Of a stretch of DNA of 12,678 bases, positions 1 to 5,603 are shown in pieces. Under the pieces are notes generated by a model. It was not told where the DNA came from. It worked only from the letters and a program-made list of their open reading frames with translations, and ran no database searches. Source of the DNA: an uncultured Gemmatimonadota bacterium (GTDB taxonomy: Bacteria; Gemmatimonadota; Gemmatimonadetes; Gemmatimonadales; Gemmatimonadaceae); contig CAMLIT010000127.1 of NCBI GenBank assembly GCA_946480295.1, positions 1-12,678 on the forward strand, read 5' to 3'. How positions within the stretch are numbered: the first letter of the stretch is position 1; each line of letters begins with the position of its first letter. The position numbers and the translations under genes were made by a program.

Positions 1-27
1 CGCCGGCGCCGGCGCCCGCGGCGAGGC

Positions 28-79
28 GGCGGCCGGGGCGGACCGCCCCCGGCGCGGTAGGCCGCCCCGTCAGGCGGCC
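28..79. other. GC-rich inverted repeats downstream of the 70-477 gene
   Basis: Two overlapping hairpins can be drawn at the 3' end of the minus-strand gene. One pairs 32-39 with 45-53, with one bulged base. The other is a perfect 7-bp pairing of 60-66 (GGCCGCC) with 73-79 (GGCGGCC), with the stop codon in its loop. There is no T-tract on either side, so termination is only a possibility. The whole stretch is almost pure G+C, so chance pairing is likely. Confidence 0.25.
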
Positions 80-477
80 GCCGGCATCTCCTGCGCGAGG
101 TCGATCCCGCTGCACGCCTCGAGCTCGCAGCGGAGCGACATCCCGGCGCCGATGAGGAACGTCAGCCACTGCTCGAACACCCGCGGCGCGGGATCGAGCG
201 GTGGCGTCTGACCGCCCACCCGCCAGCCGTCGAACGGCGTCCCGCTCTCGGCGTCGAGCTCGCGCGTGTGGTGCACGTCCACGTGGTAGTCGGTGTGCGT
301 GCGCAGCCACGACGCCAGCCCACGCGCCGCCGCCTCGTCGGGCGCGTGGAAGTTGAAATCGAAGGGGCGCGCGCCCTCCGCCGGCACCTGGAACTCCGGG
401 CGCTCCGCCGCTTCACGAAAGAGGTCCATCCATCGGGCGACACGCGCGTCGCGATCGTGCCTGGAAAGCTCGTCCAT
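70..477 (-). CDS. Small acidic protein, weakly RraB-like (RNase E inhibitor family)
   Basis: This 135-residue soluble protein has no signal peptide or membrane segment. The start at 477 is chosen because GGAGG lies 8 bases upstream on the minus strand; the frame stays open further upstream but has no better start. The middle and C-terminal parts (about residues 38-120) follow a layout I associate with RraB-type proteins. A strand 'PFDFNFHAPDE' is followed by a helix 'AAARGLASWLR', a strand 'YHVDVHH', a 'GWRVGGQT' segment and a final helix. RraB proteins bind RNase E and modulate RNA decay. That resemblance is from memory of the family pattern, without a search, so function is tentative. Two cysteines (117 and 122) lie near the C-terminus. 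The gene is divergent from the HAD phosphatase and is monocistronic within the window. Confidence 0.8.
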   Translation of the reverse strand: MDELSRHDRDARVARWMDLFREAAERPEFQVPAEGARPFDFNFHAPDEAAARGLASWLRTHTDYHVDVHHTRELDAESGTPFDGWRVGGQTPPLDPAPRVFEQWLTFLIGAGMSLRCELEACSGIDLAQEMPAAA

Positions 478-540
478 GGTGCGATCCTCCGCTTGTCGGG
501 AAGGCAGACAGGAGGGAACTGCTGGGTCTGCCGTCCACCC

Positions 541-569
541 AGTATCGCTGATCGGCGAGCCGGAATCAA
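541..569 (-). promoter_or_regulatory. Candidate sigma-70 type promoter for the 70-477 gene
   Basis: Read on the minus strand, TTGATT (564-569) and GATACT (541-546) are separated by exactly 17 bases. Each matches the -35 or -10 consensus at 4 of 6 positions. Transcription would begin near 534 and leave a leader of about 57 bases. Within that leader an inverted repeat, 503-509 with 526-532 (GGCAGAC/GTCTGCC, 16-base loop), could form a hairpin ahead of the ribosome site. Confidence 0.4.
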
Positions 570-676
570 CGATGGTCGCCGAGATCGCCGAATCGCATGT
601 GCGGCTGGCGCCCGCACTTCCCCGCCGCCGCACCCCGGATCACCGTGCACGACCCGGTGCCGCACGATACGTTGCC

Positions 677-682
677 TACAAT
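677..682 (+). promoter_or_regulatory. TACAAT -10-like box directly ahead of the HAD gene start
   Basis: TACAAT ends one base before the ATG at 684, in otherwise GC-rich DNA. No convincing -35 lies 16-18 bases upstream and no Shine-Dalgarno sequence is visible. If the box is a -10 element, the transcript would be leaderless or start just inside the gene. Chance occurrence is possible. Confidence 0.3.
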
Positions 683-683
683 C

Positions 684-1373
684 ATGACGACGGACTCCTC
701 CTCTCGCCCCATCGCCGTCCTGTTCGACCTCGACGGCACGCTCATCGACTCGATCGAGCTCATACTCAACGCCGCGGCCCACGCCTTCCGCGACTGGCCC
801 GGCGGGGGACCCACCGCCGCCGAGTGGCTGACCGGAGTGGGAATTCCCCTGGATACGGCCCTCCGGCGCTACACCTCGAACGACGACGAGGTCGCGCGGC
901 TGTTCGCGCGGTATCGTGAATACCAGATGGAACACCACGACCGGCTGATCCGCTGCTACGACGGGGTGCTGGAGACCGTCGCCGAGCTCCGCCGGCGAAA
1001 CCACCCGATCGGGATCGTCACCTCCAAGTCGGACGCGCTGGCGCATCGCGGCCTCCAGCACGTCGGGCTCGCCGAACACATGACGACGATCGTCGGCTGC
1101 GACTCCTGCACGCGACACAAGCCGGAGCCCGAGCCCGTATTGCTGGCGTTGGAGCGGCTCGGCTACGAGCCGGCCGAGGCGGTGTTCATCGGCGACTCGG
1201 TGCACGACATGGAAGCGGGCAATGCCGCCGGGGTGACCACGATCGCCGCGCTGTGGGGACCGTTCACGCGAGCGGATCTGGAGCCGGCAGAACCAAAGCA
1301 CTACCTCGACAGCATCGCAGGACTACCTGCACTGCTCGACGAGATGGCCGCGCCGGTTCCTGGCAGCCGGTAA
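684..1373 (+). CDS. HAD-superfamily phosphatase (phosphoglycolate phosphatase/PpaX-like)
   Basis: This 229-residue cytoplasmic hydrolase has all four HAD motifs. Motif I is 'FDLDGTL' with nucleophile D15 and acid D17. Motif II is 'IVTSKS' (T113/S114). The motif III lysine is K146 in 'HKPEPEP', and motif IV is 'FIGDSVHDMEAG' with D171 and D175 binding Mg2+. The helical stretch at about residues 22-90 between motif I and the core is a C1-type cap, as in Gph, PpaX and beta-phosphoglucomutase relatives. Length fits that group. Family members hydrolyse phosphoglycolate, pyrophosphate or sugar phosphates, and the substrate cannot be told from sequence. I start at 684 because it immediately precedes 'TTDSSSRPIAVLFDLDG'. 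An upstream in-frame ATG at 597 would add 29 residues that look non-coding. The gene ends in a strong hairpin and appears monocistronic. Confidence 0.93.
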   Translation: MTTDSSSRPIAVLFDLDGTLIDSIELILNAAAHAFRDWPGGGPTAAEWLTGVGIPLDTALRRYTSNDDEVARLFARYREYQMEHHDRLIRCYDGVLETVAELRRRNHPIGIVTSKSDALAHRGLQHVGLAEHMTTIVGCDSCTRHKPEPEPVLLALERLGYEPAEAVFIGDSVHDMEAGNAAGVTTIAALWGPFTRADLEPAEPKHYLDSIAGLPALLDEMAAPVPGSR

Positions 1374-1381
1374 CTCCCGCC

Positions 1382-1404
1382 CCTCGCCGGCACCGCCGGC
1401 GAGG
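1382..1404 (+). terminator. Perfect 10-bp GC hairpin after the HAD gene
   Basis: CCTCGCCGGC (1382-1391) pairs perfectly with GCCGGCGAGG (1395-1404) around a 3-base loop (ACC). It begins 8 bases after the TAA stop. There is no following T-run, so it is either a U-tract-free terminator or a 3'-end stabilising stem. Its position between the phosphatase and the sigma-factor operon supports a transcript boundary. Confidence 0.55.
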
Positions 1405-1421
1405 ACGCGCCCGGCAGCCCT

Positions 1422-1452
1422 TCAAACCTTTGACCCGTTGGCGGTATCTGAT
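1422..1452 (+). promoter_or_regulatory. Candidate ECF-type (self-activated) promoter of the sigma operon
   Basis: The segment has a 'CAAACCTTT' block at 1423-1431 and a 'GGTATCTGAT' block at 1443-1452, about 12-16 bases apart depending on which bases are counted. ECF sigma factors typically recognise an AAC-containing -35 element with a short, specific -10 element. The layout therefore fits autoregulation, with a start near 1458 and a leader of about 30 bases. A standard sigma-70 reading fails, because TTGACC (1430-1435) and TATCTG (1445-1450) are only 9 bases apart. The assignment is inferred. Confidence 0.35.
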
Positions 1453-1487
1453 CCGGTGCACCACCGGACAGACACCCCACGGACCTC

Positions 1488-2063
1488 ATGGCTGCTGTGG
1501 CGATCTTCGAAGCGACCGAGACCTCGTTCCAGAACGGCGAGACCGACGTGGCCCTGGCCACCGCCGGCGACCGCCGGGCCTTCGAACGCCTCTACCGCCA
1601 GCATGTGAGCCGGGTCTACTCCCTCTGCGCGCGCATGGTCGCCGACCGCGGGCGCGCCGAGGAGCTGACACAGGACGTGTTCGTCCGGGCATGGGAGAAG
1701 TTGCACCTGTTCCGCGGCGAGAGCGCGTTCGGCACCTGGCTCCATCGGCTGGCGGTGAACGTCGTCCTCAACGCCCGGAAGACGGAAGTCCGGCTTCAGT
1801 CGAAGCAGGCCGAGACCGACGAGGAGGACGGGATGGACGCGCTGCCGGGAACGGTCGGATCGCCGCTGGCGCCGGGCGACATGCTCGACCTCGAGCGGGC
1901 CATCGCCGCGCTCCCCCCCGGTGCCCGTCGCGTTTTCGTGCTGCACGACGTCGAAGGCTACAAGCATGAGGAGATCGCCGAGCAGCTCGGCGTGACCACG
2001 GGAGCGACGAAGGCGCAGCTTCATCGCGCGCGCCTGCTCCTCCGGGAGGCCCTGGATCGATGA
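1488..2063 (+). CDS. ECF-family RNA polymerase sigma factor (SigE/RpoE-like)
   Basis: This 191-residue group-4 sigma factor has only regions 2 and 4. Region 2 spans roughly residues 32-100, with the core-binding and -10 recognition helix 'ELTQDVFVRAWEKL' (59-72) and the 'GTWLHRLAVNVVLNARK' segment (82-98). A variable linker covers about 101-130. Region 4 (about 133-187) carries the helix-turn-helix 'EEIAEQLGVTTGATKAQLHRAR' that reads the -35 element. Length is normal for the family. The ATG at 1488 has only a weak purine stretch upstream. The stop overlaps the next gene as ATGA, which implies translational coupling to its anti-sigma partner. It probably directs transcription of an envelope-response regulon that includes its own operon; the target promoters are unknown. 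Confidence 0.95.
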   Translation: MAAVAIFEATETSFQNGETDVALATAGDRRAFERLYRQHVSRVYSLCARMVADRGRAEELTQDVFVRAWEKLHLFRGESAFGTWLHRLAVNVVLNARKTEVRLQSKQAETDEEDGMDALPGTVGSPLAPGDMLDLERAIAALPPGARRVFVLHDVEGYKHEEIAEQLGVTTGATKAQLHRARLLLREALDR

Positions 2064-2917
2064 CGACGCACGCTCTCACCTGCGAACAGTTCGCCGATCG
2101 GCTGGCGGACTACCTCGAGCACGACCTCGACGAGCCGACGCGCGGCGCGCTGGAGGCGCACGCCGCGGCCTGCGCGAGCTGCGGCACGCTCCTCGCCGAT
2201 GTGCGCGAGCTGCGGGTCGCGGCGGCCGCGCTGCCGCCACTCCACCCGGACCACGATCTCTGGAGCGGCATCGCGGAGCGGATCGCCGCCCCGGTCGTGC
2301 CGCTCGATCGGCGCGACGGCGCCCCGACCCGGCGCCCCGGCCGCTTCGCGGCGCCCGGGACACGGTGGGCGCTCATGAGCGCCGCGGCCGTGGCGCTCAT
2401 CGTGGTGTCGGTGGGTACCACGTACGTCACGATGCGCGGCCGGTCGGGCGGGCAGCCGCTCCGGCAGGTCGCGTCGGTCACGGAGCCGGTGAAGGCTCCG
2501 TTCCCTGCGGTGTCGGCTTCTCCCACTCCGCCGCAGCAGGGGGCGGGCGCCTCGCCGGCTTCTTCCGTCTCGCGGGTCGACTCTCCCGCGACCGGCACGC
2601 CCGCCGCTCCGACCACGGGCCGCCCCGCGGTGCGCCTGGCCTCGAACACCGGCCAGAAGCCCAGCGCCGAGGACACCTACGGGCGCGAGATCGCCATGCT
2701 GAAGGCCATCGTCGCCCAGCGGCGCTCCACCCTCGACACGGCGACGATCGCCGTGATCGAGAAGAACCTCGCGGTCATCGACAGCGCCGTGGCCCAGTGC
2801 CGCGCGGCGCTGGCGAAGGATCCGGCGAGCGGCTTCCTCCTGCAGTCCCTCAACAGCGCGCTCGAGGCCAAGGTCGAGCTGCTCCGCACGGCGGCGACGC
2901 TGCCGGCACACACCTGA
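2060..2917 (+). CDS. Transmembrane anti-sigma factor with zinc-finger (ZAS/HC2) domain
   Basis: This 285-residue protein has an N-terminal cytoplasmic anti-sigma domain. Its conserved ligands are C8, H34, C38 and C41, the Cys-x25-His-x3-Cys-x2-Cys arrangement of ZAS proteins such as RsrA. One membrane segment follows at about residues 103-123 ('ALMSAAAVALIVVSVGTTY'). A Pro/Ser/Ala/Thr-rich flexible linker covers about 135-200. The C-terminal domain (about 203-285) is predicted helical and exported, and includes one cysteine (C232, in 'AVAQCRAAL'). Gene order and the ATGA overlap with the sigma gene make it the cognate negative regulator, holding the sigma factor at the membrane. The outer domain could receive the signal, by regulated proteolysis or conformational change, but the stimulus is unknown. 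Its TGA overlaps the next ATG by one base, so the first DUF4097 gene is in the same operon. Confidence 0.9.
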   Translation: MTTHALTCEQFADRLADYLEHDLDEPTRGALEAHAAACASCGTLLADVRELRVAAAALPPLHPDHDLWSGIAERIAAPVVPLDRRDGAPTRRPGRFAAPGTRWALMSAAAVALIVVSVGTTYVTMRGRSGGQPLRQVASVTEPVKAPFPAVSASPTPPQQGAGASPASSVSRVDSPATGTPAAPTTGRPAVRLASNTGQKPSAEDTYGREIAMLKAIVAQRRSTLDTATIAVIEKNLAVIDSAVAQCRAALAKDPASGFLLQSLNSALEAKVELLRTAATLPAHT

Positions 2918-3897
2918 TGGCGACCCTCATGACTCGCACTGCTCATTCCGGCGCGGCGATGCTGCTCGCGCTCGCGGTCTCCTCCCTGCTCCTGCCGGCC
3001 GCCGCCAGCGCCCAGCGCCGCGACCGCTGGTCCGACGACGACGGGGAGAGCCGCATCGACACCACCGTTGCCTTCTCGCGCAACGGTACGGTCGGCGTGA
3101 CGCTGCCGAACGGCGAGATCATCGTGCGCGGCTGGGATCGCGCCGAGGTCCGGATCCATGCGACGAGCGAGGACGGCGACATCCGCTTCAGCCTGGCCAC
3201 GTCGCAGGTCATGAACGCGGGCAGCAGCTCGCGCCTCACGCTCGGCATGGCCAACGGCGGCTCGCGCGAAGGGCATTTCGAGCTCACGGTGCCCTACGGG
3301 GCCCGGCTCAGCGTGCACTCGCAGTCGGCGGACATCGACGTGCGCGGCACGCGCGGCGACGTCGAGGCCAACTCGCAGAGCGGCGACATGCACGTCGAGG
3401 ACGTCGGCCGGCTCGACCTCGGCGCCCTCTCCGGCGACGTCCAGGTCCGCGACGTCAACGGCGACGCCGGCGTGCGCACGATCAGCGGCGACTTCCGGCT
3501 CGACGGCGTGAAGGGCGACATCGACGTGGAGACGGTGAGCGGCGAGATCGAGGTGCGCGACGCCACGTCGAAGTTCGTCCGCGCCCACTCGGTCAGCGGC
3601 GACGTCACCTACGTCGGCACGATCGACCCGGCGGGGCGCTACGAGCTCACGACGCACTCCGGCGAGATCCAGGTCACGATGCCCCGCGCGGCGAGCGCGC
3701 AGATCGGCGTCTCGACCTGGAGCGGCTCCGTGGACAGCGACTTCCCGATCACGCTGAAGCCCGGCGAGCACGGCTTCGGCAACGCCAAGCGCTTCACCTT
3801 CGACGTCGGCCGCGGCGAGGCGCGCGTGAGCCTCGAGAGCTTCAGCGGCGACATCACCATCCGCCGCGCCGGCGGGAGCGGGAACGATGATCGTTAG
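2917..3897 (+). CDS. Exported DUF4097 beta-repeat protein, paralogue 1 (no cysteines)
   Basis: This 326-residue protein has a signal peptide ending about 'AAASA|QRR' (after A32). A long tandem-strand region follows at about residues 130-316, built from units of roughly 20 residues that end in S-G-D/E turns ('NSQSGDM', 'ALSGDVQV', 'TISGDF', 'TVSGEI', 'HSVSGDV', 'THSGEI', 'SFSGDI'). This matches DUF4097, a putative adhesin-like beta-solenoid fold; LiaG and YvlB of Bacillus envelope-stress operons are relatives. A late 'DSDFPITL' motif (273-280) recurs in the paralogues. The start at 2917 overlaps the anti-sigma stop; an ATG at 2929 is an alternative with the same signal peptide. It lacks the cysteine-pair loop of the three following paralogues and is the most divergent of the four. 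It is likely periplasmic or outer-surface; its biochemical role is unknown. Confidence 0.88.
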   Translation: MATLMTRTAHSGAAMLLALAVSSLLLPAAASAQRRDRWSDDDGESRIDTTVAFSRNGTVGVTLPNGEIIVRGWDRAEVRIHATSEDGDIRFSLATSQVMNAGSSSRLTLGMANGGSREGHFELTVPYGARLSVHSQSADIDVRGTRGDVEANSQSGDMHVEDVGRLDLGALSGDVQVRDVNGDAGVRTISGDFRLDGVKGDIDVETVSGEIEVRDATSKFVRAHSVSGDVTYVGTIDPAGRYELTTHSGEIQVTMPRAASAQIGVSTWSGSVDSDFPITLKPGEHGFGNAKRFTFDVGRGEARVSLESFSGDITIRRAGGSGNDDR

Positions 3898-3898
3898 G

Positions 3899-3911
3899 CA
3901 GCACCTTCCTC
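3899..3911 (+). repeat. 13-base leader repeat, copy 1 (ahead of DUF4097 paralogue 2)
   Basis: CAGCACCTTCCTC occurs here and again at 5579-5591, in each case shortly upstream of a DUF4097 paralogue start (20 and 12 bases respectively). Read in the frames open across them, the two copies encode different residues. This argues that they are non-coding leader sequence left by gene duplication, or a shared regulatory site. Confidence 0.5.
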
Positions 3912-3931
3912 ACCATCCAGCGAGCACCCCG

Positions 3932-4705
3932 ATGCGTACTCTCGCCATCCCGACGTTGCTGGTCCTCAGCGCCTTCACCGCCGCCGGTGCCCAGGCCGGC
4001 CAGGGCGACTTCCACTGGGACAGGGCCCTCGCCGCCGGCAGCGAGGTCCGCGTCCACAACATCAGCGGCAACGTGGACATCGTCCCGTCCACGAGCGGCA
4101 AGGTCGAGGTGACCGGCCATCGGACGGGGCACGCCGATCCCGACCTCCACGTCGTCGTCCAGCAGGGGAGCCGGGGCGTCGACGTCTGCGTCGTGTACGA
4201 GGACGACGAGTGCGACGACCGCGGCATCCACGGCCATCACGACCGCTGGGGCGGCGACCACGGGGACATCGACCTCCGCGTGGCGGTGCCGGCCAACCTC
4301 CAGGTGGACGCGAACTCGGTCAGCGGCGACGTCGGCGTCGACGGCGCGCAGGGCGACATCCAGGCGCACTCGGTGAGCGGCGACGTCCGGCTCGAGCACC
4401 TGCGCGCCAGCTCGCTCCAGGCGAACAGCGTGAGCGGGGACATCGAGGCGCAGCTCGACGCGCTCACCGGGAGCGGCGACCTCGCGTTCCGGAGCGTGAG
4501 CGGGGACGTCACGCTGAGCGTTCCGAAGGACTTCGCCGCCGACCTGCGGATGCGCACGGTCAGCGGGGAGCTGACGAGCGACTTCCCGGTGACCCTGAAC
4601 GGCGGCTTCGGGCGCCGGCAGATCGACGCGCGCATCGGCGGCGGCGGCCGCCGGCTCGACATCTCGACCGTGAGCGGCGACGTCCGCATCCGCAGCGCCC
4701 GGTAG
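3932..4705 (+). CDS. Exported DUF4097 beta-repeat protein, paralogue 2 (SVSGD repeats, His/Asp-rich loop)
   Basis: This 257-residue protein has a short signal peptide ending near 'AGAQA|GQG' (after A22). Repeats at about 127-253 carry nearly identical turns: 'NSVSGDV', 'HSVSGDV', 'NSVSGDI', 'RSVSGDV', 'RTVSGEL', 'STVSGDV'. A 'TSDFPVTL' motif precedes the last strand. Between the first strands and the repeats lies a cysteine pair, C86 and C94, inside a loop (90-114) holding four histidines and ten acidic residues, which could bind a metal. An upstream in-frame ATG at 3887, with a GGGA purine run before it, overlaps the previous gene. I prefer 3932 because the upstream 13-base block shared with paralogue 4 is not read in the same frame there. 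The protein is probably periplasmic or surface-exposed; its function is unknown. Confidence 0.88.
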   Translation: MRTLAIPTLLVLSAFTAAGAQAGQGDFHWDRALAAGSEVRVHNISGNVDIVPSTSGKVEVTGHRTGHADPDLHVVVQQGSRGVDVCVVYEDDECDDRGIHGHHDRWGGDHGDIDLRVAVPANLQVDANSVSGDVGVDGAQGDIQAHSVSGDVRLEHLRASSLQANSVSGDIEAQLDALTGSGDLAFRSVSGDVTLSVPKDFAADLRMRTVSGELTSDFPVTLNGGFGRRQIDARIGGGGRRLDISTVSGDVRIRSAR

Positions 4706-4730
4706 CATAACGACAGCCGAGGAATCGACG

Positions 4731-5540
4731 ATGATGCGACATGTCCTGGCGGCGCTGGCGCTCGCCATCGCGGCGGCACCGATCGGCGCCGGTCCGGCCG
4801 CGGCGCAGCAGGCCGGCGGCGATCACTTCACCTGGAACGGCCGCGTCCCCGCCGGCCGCTGGATCCGCATCCGCAACCTGAGCGGCGCGATCACGGTCGG
4901 CGAGGCGAGCGGCGACCAGGTCCAGGTCACCGCCACGAAGCATTACCGCCGCGGGAATCCCGACGAGGTGCACTTCGACGTGCAGCACGTCGGCCCGGGG
5001 GAGCAGGACGTGCTGATCTGCGCCCTGTGGGGCGACCGCACGACGTGCGACGAGGAGGGCTATCACGGCCACGACTCCCGCGACTCGCGCAACAACGACA
5101 CGAGCGTCGAGTTCCAGCTCCTCGTGCCGAAGGGCGTGCGCGTGGCGGTGGGCACCGTGAACGGCGACGTGCGCGTGGAGGGCGCCAGCTCCGACGTCGA
5201 CGCGTCGAGCGTCAACGGCTCGGTGGAAGCCACGTCGAGCGGCGGCCCGGTGAACGCGTCGAGCGTCAACGGCGACGTGCGGGCGCACATGGGCCGCTTC
5301 CCGCTGAAGGACGACCTGAGCCTGACGACGGTGAACGGCAGCGTGTCGGCCGAGTTCACGGGCGACCTCGACGCCGACATCGAGTTGAGCACCGTCAACG
5401 GCCGCTTCTACACGGACTATCCCGTGACCATCAACGGCCGGCTCGAGCCGCGCAACGTGAGGGCGCGCATCGGCCGGGGCGGCCCGCGCATCCGGCTCAC
5501 GACCGTCAACGGGAGCGTGGAGCTGCGCCGCCGCGGCTGA
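4731..5540 (+). CDS. Exported DUF4097 beta-repeat protein, paralogue 3 (VNG repeats)
   Basis: This 269-residue protein has a signal peptide ending around 'GPAAA|QQ' (after A25). The fold is the same as paralogue 2: an N-terminal pair of strands ('HFTWNGRVPAGRWIRIRNLSG'), a cysteine-pair loop with C97 and C106 ('CALWGDRTTCDEEGYHGHD'), then repeats. Here the turn signature is VNG, not VSG: 'TVNGDV', 'SVNGSV', 'SVNGDV', 'TVNGSV', 'TVNGRF', 'TVNGSV'. 'YTDYPVTI' (227-234) matches the SDFP motif of the paralogues. GAGGA (4719-4723) sits 7 bases before the ATG at 4731; a second ATG follows immediately. The gap from paralogue 2 is only 25 bases, consistent with one operon. It is secreted, and its partner and ligand are unknown. 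Confidence 0.88.
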   Translation: MMRHVLAALALAIAAAPIGAGPAAAQQAGGDHFTWNGRVPAGRWIRIRNLSGAITVGEASGDQVQVTATKHYRRGNPDEVHFDVQHVGPGEQDVLICALWGDRTTCDEEGYHGHDSRDSRNNDTSVEFQLLVPKGVRVAVGTVNGDVRVEGASSDVDASSVNGSVEATSSGGPVNASSVNGDVRAHMGRFPLKDDLSLTTVNGSVSAEFTGDLDADIELSTVNGRFYTDYPVTINGRLEPRNVRARIGRGGPRIRLTTVNGSVELRRRG

Positions 5541-5578
5541 CGGAAACGCTCGTGGGGGCTCGCGCGTATGTCTGGAGA

Positions 5579-5591
5579 CAGCACCTTCCTC
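5579..5591 (+). repeat. 13-base leader repeat, copy 2 (ahead of DUF4097 paralogue 4)
   Basis: This copy is identical to 3899-3911 (CAGCACCTTCCTC). It is followed directly by the AGGAG ribosome site of paralogue 4, whereas copy 1 is followed by a poorer site. It lies in the 63-base gap between paralogues 3 and 4. Confidence 0.5.
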
Positions 5592-5603
5592 CAGGAGATC
5601 ACG

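Noticed and set aside
1430..1450. Standard sigma-70 promoter from TTGACC and TATCTG before the sigma gene
   Set aside because: The spacing is 9 bases, too short for sigma-70 recognition. The two-block ECF reading fits better.
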